The position numbers were made by a program, and so were the translations under genes. A DNA stretch of 34,592 bases from Mastigocoleus testarum BC008 (GTDB lineage: Bacteria; Cyanobacteriota; Cyanobacteriia; Cyanobacteriales; Nostocaceae), in assembly GCF_001456025.1 (NCBI RefSeq), contig NZ_LMTZ01000019.1, positions 1 to 34,592 of the forward strand, in the 5' to 3' direction. Below, piece by piece: positions 25,846 through 34,592 of this stretch. Position 1 is the stretch's first letter. Every line of letters starts with the position of its first letter. The notes beneath the pieces are model-generated. The model did not search any database. It was not told the origin of the DNA and saw only the letters and a list, made by a program, of their open reading frames with translations.

Positions 25846-26001
25846 TAACAATAACACCCGACTTCGATACTTATATTTCCTCAAGTGGTTGGTAAAGGGG
25901 CAGCGTTAACGAGTGTAAAACCTCAAACAGTGCAAGCCTGTATGTCATGAGATAAGAGAGGGAATAACTAAGTCAGTAGATGCTCGGGTGTTGTTGTTTT
26001 A
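25846..26001 (+). ncRNA. Candidate structured RNA with 6S-like architecture
   Basis: The 5' arm 25847-25861 (AACAATAACACCCGA) pairs over 15 bp, with one G-T, to 25984-25998. Further in, ACTTA (25869-25873) pairs with TAAGT (25969-25973), and TATTTCCTC (25874-25882) pairs over 9 bp with GAGGGAATA (25958-25966). An unpaired bubble (25883-25897 against about 25940-25957) and an apical stem-loop (25898-25907 with 25929-25939) complete the rod. A long closing stem, large central bubble and terminal hairpin are how 6S RNA imitates an open promoter. T-rich sequence (TTGTTGTTTTA) ends the + strand arm, so transcription to the right is likelier. Length (~156 nt) is slightly short for cyanobacterial 6S. 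The structure was drawn by hand, without folding energy or family search; other structured RNAs remain possible. Confidence 0.45.
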
Positions 26002-26072
26002 AAATTAAAAAAATTATTTAAGAAATTATTTTCAGAATCATAAATTTTACTGTGGCTTGGTAATCAATAGAC

Positions 26073-27467
26073 CTAACTATCAGCCATATTACGAATAGCT
26101 TGAATTGGTAACTCAATCGTAAATTCTGTTCCCTTTCCCGGACAAGAAATATAAGTTAATTTCCCTTGGTGTTTTTCTTGGACTATTTGTAGAGAAATAG
26201 ATAAACCTAAACCAGTTCCTTTATTTATTCCTTTAGTTGTAAATAGATATTCAAATACTTTTTTTTCTAGTTCTTTTGACATCCCAATCCCATTATCTTT
26301 AATGCGAACTGCAATATCATTAAATGTGGGTAAAACTTCTGTACTAATAGTAATCTGACAGGGATTATTATTTAGTTCTTCCTCAGAACGAACTTGTATG
26401 GATTCATCTAAAGCATCAATTGCATTAGCAATAATATTCATAAATACCTGGTTAAGTTGACCTGGGTAACACTCAACTTCAGGTAGATTGCCATATTCTT
26501 TGATAATTTCAATAGCAGGTCGATATTCATTTGCTTTGAGACGATGTTTGAGAATTAGTAAAGTGCTATCTATCCCTTCATGTAGATTAGCTTTGACCAA
26601 ATTGGTTGTATCTGAGCGGGAAAAGGTGCGTAGAGAAGTACTAATATCTTCTATGCGATCGGTTCCCACTTTCATCGATTTAATGGTATTTGGTAAATCT
26701 TCTAATAAATATTCCAAATCAATCTCCGTAGCATTATTTTCTATTTCTAGTATGTTTTGGGGATATTTTTGTTGATATAGTTTCAAATGATCGATCAAAT
26801 CTCGAATATATTGTGAAGCGTGCTTCAAATTACCAGAAATAAAACCAACAGGATTATTAATTTCATGAGCAACACCAGCTACTAACTGACCCAGGGTTGC
26901 CATTTTTTCACTTTGTACTAATTGTAATTGTGCTTGTTGTAGTTGATTGTATTTTAATTTAAGCTCTTGATTAACTTTTTGTAAGGTATTATTCATTAAC
27001 TGAAGTTGAATATTTTGCGCTTCAAGTTGTTTTGCTTGCAGATAGTTTTCTTGTTGCAGCATTTTTTGCAAGCTGCTGAGTTGTAGGTGGGTATTGACAC
27101 GAGCTAAAACTTCTTCTGCTTGAAAAGGTTTGGTAATATAATCTATCCCACCAACAGTAAAAGCTTTCACTTTGTCGAGTGCTTCATTCAAAGCACTAAT
27201 AAAAATAACAGGAATATCGCGACTGATTTCATTAGCTTTTAATTGTTCGCATACTTGATAACCATCCATATTCGGCATTTGGATGTCAAGCAAAATTAAA
27301 TCGGGTTGGGAATGCTTAATACCGGCTAATGCTAACTTACCACTAGGGAAAGGTCGAACTTTATAGCTATATTCTTTGAGAAGATTAGCTAGTAAATGTA
27401 AGTTCGCAGGAGTATCATCAATAATAATAATTTCGCCTTGATAAGGAGTTGAAGAATCTTTAATCAT
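26073..27467 (-). CDS. Receiver-histidine kinase (cytoplasmic two-component protein)
   Basis: A 464-residue soluble protein. The receiver domain (about 12-128) has the acidic pair D17/D18, phospho-acceptor D61 (LLDIQMP) and K113. A Gln/Leu-rich coiled coil (about 128-190) follows, then a HisKA-type domain with H201 (VAGVAHEINNPVGF). The HATPase domain (about 325-458) has FMNIIANAIDAL, DNGIGM and GTGLGLSISLQIV boxes. The order receiver-then-kinase means that phosphorylation of D61 by another kinase, probably the upstream hybrid kinase, could control its own kinase. It starts 62 bases after that kinase gene, on the same strand. No DNA-binding output domain is present. Confidence 0.92.
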   Translation of the reverse strand: MIKDSSTPYQGEIIIIDDTPANLHLLANLLKEYSYKVRPFPSGKLALAGIKHSQPDLILLDIQMPNMDGYQVCEQLKANEISRDIPVIFISALNEALDKVKAFTVGGIDYITKPFQAEEVLARVNTHLQLSSLQKMLQQENYLQAKQLEAQNIQLQLMNNTLQKVNQELKLKYNQLQQAQLQLVQSEKMATLGQLVAGVAHEINNPVGFISGNLKHASQYIRDLIDHLKLYQQKYPQNILEIENNATEIDLEYLLEDLPNTIKSMKVGTDRIEDISTSLRTFSRSDTTNLVKANLHEGIDSTLLILKHRLKANEYRPAIEIIKEYGNLPEVECYPGQLNQVFMNIIANAIDALDESIQVRSEEELNNNPCQITISTEVLPTFNDIAVRIKDNGIGMSKELEKKVFEYLFTTKGINKGTGLGLSISLQIVQEKHQGKLTYISCPGKGTEFTIELPIQAIRNMADS

Positions 27468-27529
27468 TAATTTATTTTTTTTATTTTTTTAATTAAAATT
27501 TACCAATTATTTTTTATTTTGATTATTTC

Positions 27530-29839
27530 TTAAGTTTGATATGTGGGAATTAAATCCAAAATTTTCTCATATTCAAAATTATGCAAACAATTTTTAATAA
27601 CCTCTCCTAACGGTGTATTTTCTCGTTTAATTTGCTCTGTAACTGTGTCAATTAAATCCAGGTCGGAAGCAAAAATCGCCTCTTGGAGTTGGGTAACTAA
27701 ATCTGCTGGTAGTGCTTCAATTGCTGTTGTTGTCAGCACATCAGCATTATTTACATTTTCTGTTGTTGTAGATTGCAAATCTTCATAGACATACCGTACT
27801 CCCAAATGTTTTTGCATTGCATCAAAAATTTCCGCTTCTCGGAAAGGTTTACGTAAGAAATCATCACAACCAGTTGAGAGAACTACTGCTCTTTCCTCTT
27901 CAAAGATACTAGCTGTTAAAGCCAAAATCGCTGTGGCTTGTCCTTTTGTCGTCGATTTAATCTTCTGTGTTGCTGTATACCCATCCATCACGGGCATACG
28001 CATATCCATCCAAATCAAATGCGGTTCCCACTTTGACCAAATGTTTATTGCTTCTTGACCATTACTGGCTTCTTGGAGTTCAAAACCAAGAGGGTTGAGG
28101 AGTTTAACCAATAATTGGCGGTTAAGGGGTTTATCATCCACAATCAAGATGCGGTAACAAGGTTGATTGGGTTCAAGGGCTATAACGCGGCATTTAGGCT
28201 GGCTTGTAGTAACCTCATCAGCATCAACTTCAGTCACTTGGATCTCAAATTTAAAGGTAGTCCCCACTTCTACTTGCGAACTAACTTTCATCTCACCCCC
28301 CATCAACCGCACAAATTTACGGCTAATGGGTAAACCTAAACCTGTACCTTCTTGGGCTTGTTTTCCAGTTTCTGTTTGAGTGAAAGCTTCAAATAATGTA
28401 TCTAATTCCTCTGCTGCAATTCCTGCACCTGTATCTTCGACTTCAAAGATAATGGTCCGATTTTTGCGATCGACATCTAAGAGACTTTTTGTATTAGAAG
28501 CATCCTGACGGATGTTCACCTTGCTGCGTCCAAACGCGTTGATGCGAACGCAGTTTTCTTGTTTTTTTATTTCCTGTTTTCTTATTTCTCCAGCTGCAAT
28601 TCTCACAGAAACACCCCCTTCTTGGGTAAATTTGAGGGAATTATTAATCAGATTAATTAGTATTTGGCGCAATTTAACTTCATCGGTACGAACATAGCGA
28701 GGTACTTCAGGAGTATATTCCAACACTAGTTGTAGACTTTGTTCTGTGGCTTTAAGTTGGAACATATCATGAATATCATCCAGTAACCGGTAGAGATCGA
28801 AGTTTTTGAGGTTTAGGGTAGTTTTCCCGGCTTCAATTTTAGATAGATCCAGAACATTATTAATTAAAGTTAGTAGGTGTTCACCACTGCGGGAAATTAT
28901 CCCTACACTTTCTTGGTGTTCCACCGGAAGGGTTTGGGAACGAGTCATAATTTGGGAAAAACCGAGAATCGCATTGAGGGGAGAGCGCAACTCGTGGCTC
29001 ATATTAGCGATAAAAGTACTTTTGGCTTTATTTGCAACTTCTGCTTTTTCCGTTGCTTGACGGAGTTCATCTACTTTCTGTTCTAAAGAAGAGTAAGATT
29101 GAGCCAATGTTGCAGCCATATGATTAAAATCATTTGCTAGTTGTTCGATCTCATCACTACTGTGGATTTGCAAACGATAATCTAACTTCCCCGCACCAAT
29201 AGTTGCTGTTCCTCTTTGTAACTTCTGAAGCGAGCGAATTACAGGTAAGAGGATTAAATGAAATTGAGCGACCGCAACCAAAAAGATTCCAGCCATAACC
29301 ACGTACTGAATTACGTAAACTTTTTGTTTGAATTGATTACTTGCTTGTAATGCTAAAGCATCTTCCTTTTGAGTATTCTCAACTAGTAGATTCAAGTAGA
29401 ACTCAATATCTTTGCTGTAGGAATTAATCGCTCGGATACTCTGTTGGAGGTGGGGTAAAGTCGAAGGTGTATTCCTCAAACCTGCTGCAAGACGGACGAG
29501 TTTTTGATGACGGCGATTGATGGAAGTAATATTTTTGTTTTCCGGTATCAAGTTTTCTAGTTCTTTGAGGCGAGTGAGAAATTGAGTTTTGGCTTTTTCA
29601 TATCTTGCCATATCAGAGCGATCGCGATTTAACATCAGAAAGTCTTTAAGAGTAACAATTTGGTCTCGTAAAGATACCTGTAACTGCATTGCAATCTCAA
29701 GAGCTTGCTTAGTTTGTTTACGACTTTCTTCTACTGAATTTTCTGCCTGCTTAAACAAAAAGTTACTCCCACCAATGAGGGAGATACTTAAACCAACGGC
29801 GAGAATAGAAGAAGTAATAAATTTAGTCGCGATTTTCAT
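27530..29839 (-). CDS. Membrane-bound hybrid histidine kinase
   Basis: A 769-residue protein: membrane span ~7-27, a helical extracytoplasmic domain (~30-170), second span ~175-197, HAMP (~198-252), and HisKA with H282 ([15 protein letters not shown]). The HATPase domain follows (N-box [11 protein letters not shown] ~394-404, DTGAGI ~469, [13 protein letters not shown] ~498), then a receiver domain (D568/D569, phospho-acceptor D612, K664). A ~70-residue tail could be a degenerate output helix bundle. An odd insert of about 45 residues (417-461), with QEIKKQE and [13 protein letters not shown], interrupts the ATPase domain. It lies only 5 bases after the PhnD-like binding protein, which probably supplies its input, and passes phosphate to the receiver-kinase downstream. 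The ligand is unknown. Confidence 0.92.
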   Translation of the reverse strand: MKIATKFITSSILAVGLSISLIGGSNFLFKQAENSVEESRKQTKQALEIAMQLQVSLRDQIVTLKDFLMLNRDRSDMARYEKAKTQFLTRLKELENLIPENKNITSINRRHQKLVRLAAGLRNTPSTLPHLQQSIRAINSYSKDIEFYLNLLVENTQKEDALALQASNQFKQKVYVIQYVVMAGIFLVAVAQFHLILLPVIRSLQKLQRGTATIGAGKLDYRLQIHSSDEIEQLANDFNHMAATLAQSYSSLEQKVDELRQATEKAEVANKAKSTFIANMSHELRSPLNAILGFSQIMTRSQTLPVEHQESVGIISRSGEHLLTLINNVLDLSKIEAGKTTLNLKNFDLYRLLDDIHDMFQLKATEQSLQLVLEYTPEVPRYVRTDEVKLRQILINLINNSLKFTQEGGVSVRIAAGEIRKQEIKKQENCVRINAFGRSKVNIRQDASNTKSLLDVDRKNRTIIFEVEDTGAGIAAEELDTLFEAFTQTETGKQAQEGTGLGLPISRKFVRLMGGEMKVSSQVEVGTTFKFEIQVTEVDADEVTTSQPKCRVIALEPNQPCYRILIVDDKPLNRQLLVKLLNPLGFELQEASNGQEAINIWSKWEPHLIWMDMRMPVMDGYTATQKIKSTTKGQATAILALTASIFEEERAVVLSTGCDDFLRKPFREAEIFDAMQKHLGVRYVYEDLQSTTTENVNNADVLTTTAIEALPADLVTQLQEAIFASDLDLIDTVTEQIKRENTPLGEVIKNCLHNFEYEKILDLIPTYQT
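28457..28591 (-). repeat. In-frame repeat-like insert in the hybrid kinase gene
   Basis: This part of the kinase gene encodes a segment out of character with the ATPase fold. Its DNA carries short inverted repeats: CATCC-TGAC-GGATG at 28501-28514, CTGCGT / ACGCAG at 28524-28553, and AACGCGTT at 28533-28540. It also has a repetitive CTTGTTTTTT / CCTGTTTTCTT stretch. This looks like a small repeat element that inserted without breaking the frame. Confidence 0.35.
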
Positions 29840-29844
29840 TGTCC

Positions 29845-30870
29845 TTAGTCAGTTGCTAGTCCCAGAAATTTTTGTAACTTCCTAATGGGTTCGTAATCTT
29901 CGTCTTGGACTAAGGTATAGCCATCTGACTTTGCACCACTCACAGCAATTAAGTTTTTTGGCGCATCGATGAAGGCTTTCTGTAAACTAGTTTTTAACTT
30001 AGAAGGTAGTTGACTGGAAATTACTATTGGAGCGTTGGGGATGGGATCGGATTCCCAAATCAATTTATATTTGTTAGCAGGCAGTTTCCCTTCTTTAACG
30101 GCGTTCAAATAGGTGGGCTGGTTAATGGTAATTGCTTTTACTTTTCCACTTTTCAAAGCATTAACATTCTTGTTATGGCTACCAGCAAACTGAATAGCTG
30201 TAAAATCTTGTTTTGGGTTGATGCCTATAGTTTTTAGGTAAGCTGAGGGTACCAAGTATCCAGAAGTAGATGAAGGATTAACAAAACTAAAATTATGCCC
30301 TTTTAAATCTTTTATGGTGTTAATTTTACTTGTAGCGTTAACGACAATCACGCTTTTGTACCAAGGTTGATCTGTTCCTTTTTCAATGGGAGCCAGTATG
30401 GGTTCTACTTGGGGGTTACGTTGTCGGGCTTTGACATAAGTAAATCCCGAGAGAAAAGCCATTTCGACTTTTCCTTTTACTAACAAGTCAACCGATTGGT
30501 CGTAGTCTTTTGTCACCTGAAAATTCACCGGTATTCCCAGTGTTGTCCCCAAATAATCAGCTAATTTTTGCCGCTTTCGGGTTTGTTCTGGGGAATCTTG
30601 GGAGGGAATCATTGCAATATTCAGTCTTTCTAATTTTTGCCCCCGATTATTTGTGGTTTTTACTTGATAACTTGAAGTTGCACTTTTAGTTTGGGAATTC
30701 TGAGGTTGGGACTGACAAGCTGCATTCAAAAGTACGATCGTAATAAATAAAGTGGAATAAGTCGCCACTTTAGTTATAAAAAGTAGCTTTGATAAACACC
30801 AAAGTTGGGTGATTTGCCCAATTTTATACCTTTTAAGATTGTCGAGTGCACAAAATAAATCGGTCGCCAT
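29845..30870 (-). CDS. PhnD-like phosphonate/phosphite-type binding lipoprotein
   Basis: A 341-residue product with a lipobox LLNAAC (Cys52) after a hydrophobic segment (38-50). The 34 residues before that are unusual for a signal peptide, so a GTG at residue 35 may be the true start. The mature part is a PhnD-type solute-binding protein: [38 protein letters not shown], the family motif [15 protein letters not shown], and [11 protein letters not shown]. Relatives bind phosphonates, phosphite or phosphate-like anions. No permease or ATPase gene accompanies it. Instead a hybrid histidine kinase follows after 5 bases, so it more likely acts as a ligand-sensing partner at the outer face of the plasma membrane than as a transporter subunit. 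Confidence 0.85.
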   Translation of the reverse strand: MATDLFCALDNLKRYKIGQITQLWCLSKLLFITKVATYSTLFITIVLLNAACQSQPQNSQTKSATSSYQVKTTNNRGQKLERLNIAMIPSQDSPEQTRKRQKLADYLGTTLGIPVNFQVTKDYDQSVDLLVKGKVEMAFLSGFTYVKARQRNPQVEPILAPIEKGTDQPWYKSVIVVNATSKINTIKDLKGHNFSFVNPSSTSGYLVPSAYLKTIGINPKQDFTAIQFAGSHNKNVNALKSGKVKAITINQPTYLNAVKEGKLPANKYKLIWESDPIPNAPIVISSQLPSKLKTSLQKAFIDAPKNLIAVSGAKSDGYTLVQDEDYEPIRKLQKFLGLATD

Positions 30871-30996
30871 AACACTACTTTTGTTCTGGGAAGCTCTAAT
30901 TACAGAATTCCCTAAAAAATAACCTTACTAACGCGATCGCGAAATGGCAAAATTTTAAATTTCAATTAACCTGTTTTTGAGAATAAACTGAATTTT

Positions 30997-31959
30997 TTAG
31001 TTTTTTTGTAATAATGTTGGTATCCAATGTCTTTTCGCTGACTGCTTTTCTCCAATTAAAGCCTCAGTGAGATATTTCATTGCAGCATCTTTAACTTTTA
31101 CTACTATATCTGTAGCAATAATTGTATCTCCGAAAGTTAGGGTCAAATGCATTTTTCCCGCAACTGTTACCACTTCCAATATTTTTTCTACTCCATCTGA
31201 GTATACAGCCGGTCCCATCAAGGCTTCCAAATGCAAGTTACCATAATCAACTGGAATATCTAATTTACCGAGATTACTAATTACAATACCTGTAAATATT
31301 TTATCTAAACCTTTCTTTTTCAGTAGCTTAGAAGCCATTTCATCGTTTAATTTTCCGTGTTTAGCAAAGATAAGCCCATCCATCAAAGATGGGGATAATA
31401 AATTTAATTTCTGGGACTGAAAAATATTTTTATCTGTCAGTTTTTGTTTGATTTTTCGATCCATCATTCGTACCATATCCCAAAAAGATTTTTTGGGGTT
31501 ATATTTCAGCCTAAAATTCACGCCAGCTGAGGCATAAAAGCCAACAGCTTCGCCAATAGGTTGAGTGAGCCGACTTCTGAAATCAACTGGTATTAAAATA
31601 TTTTGTAAATAATCCTGAGAACTACCTTGAATATCTGTTTGAGCGGCAAGAAATGCGGTATAAAGAGCACTATTAACGGTGACTTGTTCTTGATGACATC
31701 GAGAAACTAAGGTAGATGTTTGCGCTTCTGTTAATTCCCAGTTCAGTATTGATACTCTGTTATTCTGCCAGAATGTTTGATGAAGGTCTCTGTAATCGTT
31801 CTCATTAAAGGAGATTTTTTTGCGTGTCCATTTTTTGTTTATTCTTTTGACAATCAATTTGTAGAAGAAACCACCTGAAGCCGATAATGGAAGACAATCT
31901 TGCACTGCTGGTGGAATAATTGCTGGAGTTTCGACATCTTCATCAATGAAGATTATTTT
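30997..31959 (-). pseudogene. 5'-truncated condensation-domain/PapA-like acyltransferase
   Basis: The frame encodes the C-terminal part of a condensation-type acyltransferase of about 450 residues: linker PAIIPPAVQDCLP, then LIPVDFRSRL, GEAVGFYASAGVNFRL, FTGIVISNLGKLDIP and a closing LTFGDTIIATD region. The N-terminal half with the catalytic HHxxxDG motif is missing. The frame is closed upstream by TAG at 31960-31962, and the only starts are inside the linker, such as the GTG at 31905 (302 residues). The cupin gene abuts exactly here. It is therefore most likely a non-functional remnant, or a subdomain recruited for something else. Confidence 0.7.
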
Positions 31960-32431
31960 CTAATAATCCTAAACTTACTGCCAAAGGTGGACCAACTATT
32001 TCGGTTCCATAGTCCTCTGCCAGTTTTGCTAATGATTGAGAATCTGTTTTTTCTGCTGGTAAAGATGACATTGTTTGGAAAAAACCTTCAGATCCTCCAG
32101 GGGTTAAAATGGCTATTATTCGTGCCGTCTCCTGCTGAAGGTTTATCCATGCATGGGGAGTACCTTTGGGAATGTAGACACAGTCACCACTTTTGGTTTC
32201 AAATGTTTCCTCTCCAATTTGATATCTGAGTTGTCCTTTCAGAATGTAATGAATTTCATCTTGCTGCAGATGAATATGGATTGGTAATCCTCCTAAATAA
32301 CCAAATTCATTTTCTGCAAGATCTAATTGTCCGAATGTATCAGCACCAGAAAGCATGAATGTTATTTGCTCATTTGGAGCATATTCGTATCTTCGTCCTT
32401 TGTTGCTTGAAATGACCAGCCCCTTGCTCAT
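31943..32431 (-). CDS. Small cupin-fold protein
   Basis: A 162-residue protein with one cupin barrel (about 35-120). Cupin motif 1 is GLPIHIHLQQDEIHYILKG, with metal-ligand candidates His52, His54 and Glu58. Motif 2 is GDCVYIPKGTPHAWIN, with its His. The metal site thus appears complete. Such stand-alone cupins can be dioxygenases, isomerases or ligand sensors; none can be chosen here. A GGAG lies just before the ATG, which overlaps the stop of a short upstream frame (ATGA). The 3' end overlaps the open frame of the truncated acyltransferase. Confidence 0.85.
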   Translation of the reverse strand: MSKGLVISSNKGRRYEYAPNEQITFMLSGADTFGQLDLAENEFGYLGGLPIHIHLQQDEIHYILKGQLRYQIGEETFETKSGDCVYIPKGTPHAWINLQQETARIIAILTPGGSEGFFQTMSSLPAEKTDSQSLAKLAEDYGTEIVGPPLAVSLGLLENNLH

Positions 32432-32514
32432 AAATCTCCTCTAACTGTGACTTTTAGTTCTGGGATTGCCCATTTTACCGATTCTAGATTTTCTCTATTC
32501 CAGTAACAGGACAT
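32428..32514 (-). CDS. Possible 28-residue leader peptide or gene remnant before the cupin
   Basis: An ATG at 32514 opens a 28-codon frame (MSCYWNRENLESVKWAIPEL... ending RGDL) whose TGA overlaps the cupin ATG as ATGA. The frame is open a further ~22 codons upstream with protein-like composition but no start codon. It could be a translationally coupled small protein, or the tail of a gene lost by the same event that truncated the acyltransferase. Confidence 0.25.
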   Translation of the reverse strand: MSCYWNRENLESVKWAIPELKVTVRGDL

Positions 32515-32564
32515 CTTGCTATCAACAGTCCGGACAATACTTACAGATGTAAATTTACAACTTT

Positions 32565-32780
32565 CTATGAGGTTTTGACTTTTTGGTTAGATGAGCCCAG
32601 TAATTTCTCTAGTTTATGTCCTTGCCACATCCATAATCCGGTAAGTGCCAAGATTGGGATAATCAGGACTCGCATGGATAGAAGAAATGCAGCTTCATTC
32701 CGCCAGGGAGAGTAGACAAATGTAAGGATTACTGCAGCACCAATCAAATGAATCCACCGCATCAAATCTCGAGTTCGCAT
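32565..32780 (-). CDS. Small two-span membrane protein
   Basis: A 71-residue protein with two hydrophobic segments (about 8-25 and 33-51), the second ending in WMWQGHKLEKLL, and a short basic C-terminal tail. There are Arg/Met-rich residues before the first segment. I recognise it only as a generic small membrane protein of unknown function; composition and span layout support a real gene. Neighbouring genes on the same strand are the cupin and, upstream, the FAD oxidoreductase, but the gaps of ~130-180 bases do not prove an operon. Confidence 0.65.
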   Translation of the reverse strand: MRTRDLMRWIHLIGAAVILTFVYSPWRNEAAFLLSMRVLIIPILALTGLWMWQGHKLEKLLGSSNQKVKTS

Positions 32781-32961
32781 TTCTTACCTCCCGATCGTTG
32801 ATTACTAAAATTCTTATTTCTAAGTTTGAGAAAAAAATATGGGGAACTTGTGAGGAAAATTAAATATTTCTGAGGCAAATATTTCTTAGGCTTGTTCTTG
32901 AAGGATTTTATTCCCACTCAGATAAGACTCTTATTCTCTCCAATATTCCTCAAGTACTACA

Positions 32962-34581
32962 TTAAATAGCAGTAACCACAGCCTTATTTGTTTTGACTTG
33001 TCCCCAAACAAATTGTCCGGTCATCAATTCCACTACATCCATTGCATTACCAATTACACCAGGAACACTAGGATAACCCGCACTAGCACCAACAAAGAAT
33101 AGATTGGGCAGCTCTGTAGTATATCCCAAACGGTTTAAACCTACTTGTTGTGGTACTAATTTTGCACCATAAATATTACCCTGTGGTTGTCCCAAATAAA
33201 ATTCACTGGTGGTGGGTGTACCGTAAACTTTCATCCGAGCATATTTATCTAGATCTGGGATTAATTCCCGCACGCTGGTCATAATATGTTGGTAAACTTC
33301 TCGCTTTTTAGCTTTATAGGCTTTCGGATCGGTTTTATGTAGAACTTTAAATGACTCATAAGGACAAACTGTAGCAATTTCTAGAATATGATGTCCTCGA
33401 GGTGCAATTCCCGGTTCATTTGTTTTCATTGTTGGACAAGACAAGAAAATCCACGGGTGACTCATATCACCTCGTAATTGTTTTTCGTACTCTGCATTCA
33501 AGTTACCTGTAGGATAATACCAAAGATTCCAATTACCGATGCCGTAATTTTCTGGCTCAAAGCGGCTATCCAAACCTAAATAAACATTAAAAGCACTACT
33601 GGAATATTCATAATCGGTCAAGCGTTTCAATTCCCGTTTGCTTAAGGCTTGGGAATCATGCATTAATTGCACAGTCAATTTAGGGTCGAGGTCACTAATG
33701 TAAGCATAGGTTGCTTGATATACACTACCATCAGCAATTATACTTTTGATTTTATCTTCATTAACTTGAATATGTTCTACTGGAGTTGAGAGTTTAACCA
33801 CACCTCCACCTGCCGTAATTGCTTCAACAATGGTATTAACAAAATGCCTAAAGTGATGTTTGGGATAGTAAGCACCTTCTGAGTAGTCCCAAACTAGAGA
33901 GGTATGGGTTAATAAAGCAATTTCTTTTGGAGGTAAGGCATAATCGCCACTTTGTCCTGCAAGTACAGCTTGTAATTTAGCAGACAACCCTACGCGATCG
34001 TATAAATTTTGTAATGTCCAATTTCGCTTGAGAAATAGATGCCAATATTTTGGTAGTTTTAACCAGTCATACCATTTTTGATCAAACCAATGTACCTCTC
34101 GCACCAAGTCATGAATTTCTTGATGTAAGTGCTTGATTGTATTGCAGTACCGATTGATTGCAGATGTTTCCTCGGGGAACTCATAGAGTAGACGCGATCG
34201 CAAATTTTCCCATCCTAGAGGAATTTTAAAATCAACCTCCGGTGTAATCACTCGATCAATACAATTAGGGTCAAGGCTGTTAAAATCGACATCTCTTTCG
34301 ATATAGTTTAAAAATTCAGTAATCGTATGACCGGAAGCACACTGGGAAATATAATGCACGTCTGCACAAAAGCTATATTCACCGTAGTCGAAAGTATGAC
34401 AACAACCACCTGGTAAATAGTGTCTTTCAAGAACTAGAACCCGTTTTCCTTGTCTAGTCAAACATGCTGCTGTAGCAAGTCCTCCCAGTCCTCCTCCAAG
34501 AATTATGTAGGGCTTGCTGAATAAATACAAAAAGGTGATGGTTAATACATTATCAGACCCAAGGAATATATTCAGATGCAA
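32962..34581 (-). CDS. FAD-dependent oxidoreductase, retinol saturase/carotenoid isomerase-like
   Basis: A 539-residue protein of the phytoene-desaturase-like flavoprotein superfamily. The dinucleotide-binding motif GGGLGGLATAACLTRQGKRVLVLERH is at about 29-54, followed by LPGGCCHTFDYGEYSFCADVHYI, reminiscent of retinol saturases and CrtISO-like enzymes. The C-terminal FAD motif (LPNLFFVGASAGYPSVPGVIGNAMDV, about 497-522) is intact. The natural substrate is probably a polyene or other hydrophobic lipid and cannot be specified. The first ~24 residues (MHLNIFLGSDNVLTITFLYLF) do not look like the short polar start usual before the Rossmann strand, so the true start may differ, for example a TTG near residue 18. 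The gene ends 11 bases before the window edge. Confidence 0.82.
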   Translation of the reverse strand: MHLNIFLGSDNVLTITFLYLFSKPYIILGGGLGGLATAACLTRQGKRVLVLERHYLPGGCCHTFDYGEYSFCADVHYISQCASGHTITEFLNYIERDVDFNSLDPNCIDRVITPEVDFKIPLGWENLRSRLLYEFPEETSAINRYCNTIKHLHQEIHDLVREVHWFDQKWYDWLKLPKYWHLFLKRNWTLQNLYDRVGLSAKLQAVLAGQSGDYALPPKEIALLTHTSLVWDYSEGAYYPKHHFRHFVNTIVEAITAGGGVVKLSTPVEHIQVNEDKIKSIIADGSVYQATYAYISDLDPKLTVQLMHDSQALSKRELKRLTDYEYSSSAFNVYLGLDSRFEPENYGIGNWNLWYYPTGNLNAEYEKQLRGDMSHPWIFLSCPTMKTNEPGIAPRGHHILEIATVCPYESFKVLHKTDPKAYKAKKREVYQHIMTSVRELIPDLDKYARMKVYGTPTTSEFYLGQPQGNIYGAKLVPQQVGLNRLGYTTELPNLFFVGASAGYPSVPGVIGNAMDVVELMTGQFVWGQVKTNKAVVTAI

Positions 34582-34592
34582 GAAAACAGTCT

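Noticed and set aside
30915..30972. Pho-box-like words (AATAACCT, ATTAACCT) upstream of the PhnD-like gene
   Set aside because: They are on the + strand, the wrong orientation for the minus-strand gene, and are not a clean tandem pair with 3-bp spacing.
1..34592. CRISPR arrays, tRNA/rRNA genes, prophage or defence cassettes
   Set aside because: I looked for regularly spaced repeats, cloverleaf-like conserved words and recognisable phage or defence proteins, and found none.

Overview
The window reads as chromosomal DNA of a cyanobacterium, most likely a filamentous Nostocales-type genome. The support is AT-rich spacers, scattered HIP1 octamers (GCGATCGC, e.g. near 4391, 6137, 12553, 15871, 19503, 21290, 30933), a plastid-lipid-associated (PAP/fibrillin) protein, a cyanobacterial-type Mrp antiporter operon with two MrpD subunits, a very large PhoA-type phosphatase, and a 26-bp palindrome of a kind I recall from Nostocales spacers. 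No rRNA, tRNA, CRISPR array, transposase or phage gene is visible.

Layout. 1-2061: mostly non-coding, one doubtful ORF, one small secreted four-cysteine protein, two terminators. 2062-6096 (-): giant multidomain alkaline phosphatase. 6950-8843 (+): decayed mrpC followed by an intact mrpD paralogue. 9726-13690 (+): complete mrpC-D-E-F-G-A(C-terminal type)-B operon. 14417-18354 (-): pstS-C-A-B phosphate uptake operon with a Pho box upstream of pstS. 19359-21023 (+): TonB-like envelope protein with acidic linkers and a duplicated domain. 21169-22098 (-): LysR regulator, divergent from a three-gene run (22392-25488, +) coding for a DUF1349-type exported protein, a beta-propeller lipoprotein and a fibrillin. 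25846-26001: a candidate structured RNA with 6S-like architecture. 26073-30870 (-): PhnD-like binding lipoprotein, membrane hybrid histidine kinase and receiver-histidine kinase, probably one signalling operon. 30997-34581 (-): 5'-truncated condensation-type acyltransferase, cupin, small membrane protein, and a retinol-saturase/carotenoid-isomerase-like FAD enzyme.

How it fits together. Much of the window concerns phosphate: PhoA-type phosphatase, Pho-box-controlled Pst uptake, and a PhnD-type binding protein next to kinases. The Mrp block handles Na+/H+ exchange. It shows a partial tandem duplication in which the first mrpC has rotted away while its leader and the adjacent mrpD stayed intact.

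Most interesting points: the 6S-like RNA candidate; the extremely basic PstS with an added cysteine pair; the TonB-like protein with two acidic linkers and a repeated domain; the half-decayed mrp duplication; the binding-protein/kinase triad; altered metal-ligand motifs in the phosphatase; and the acyltransferase half-gene abutting a cupin. All statements come from reading the sequence and recalling families; no database search was run.
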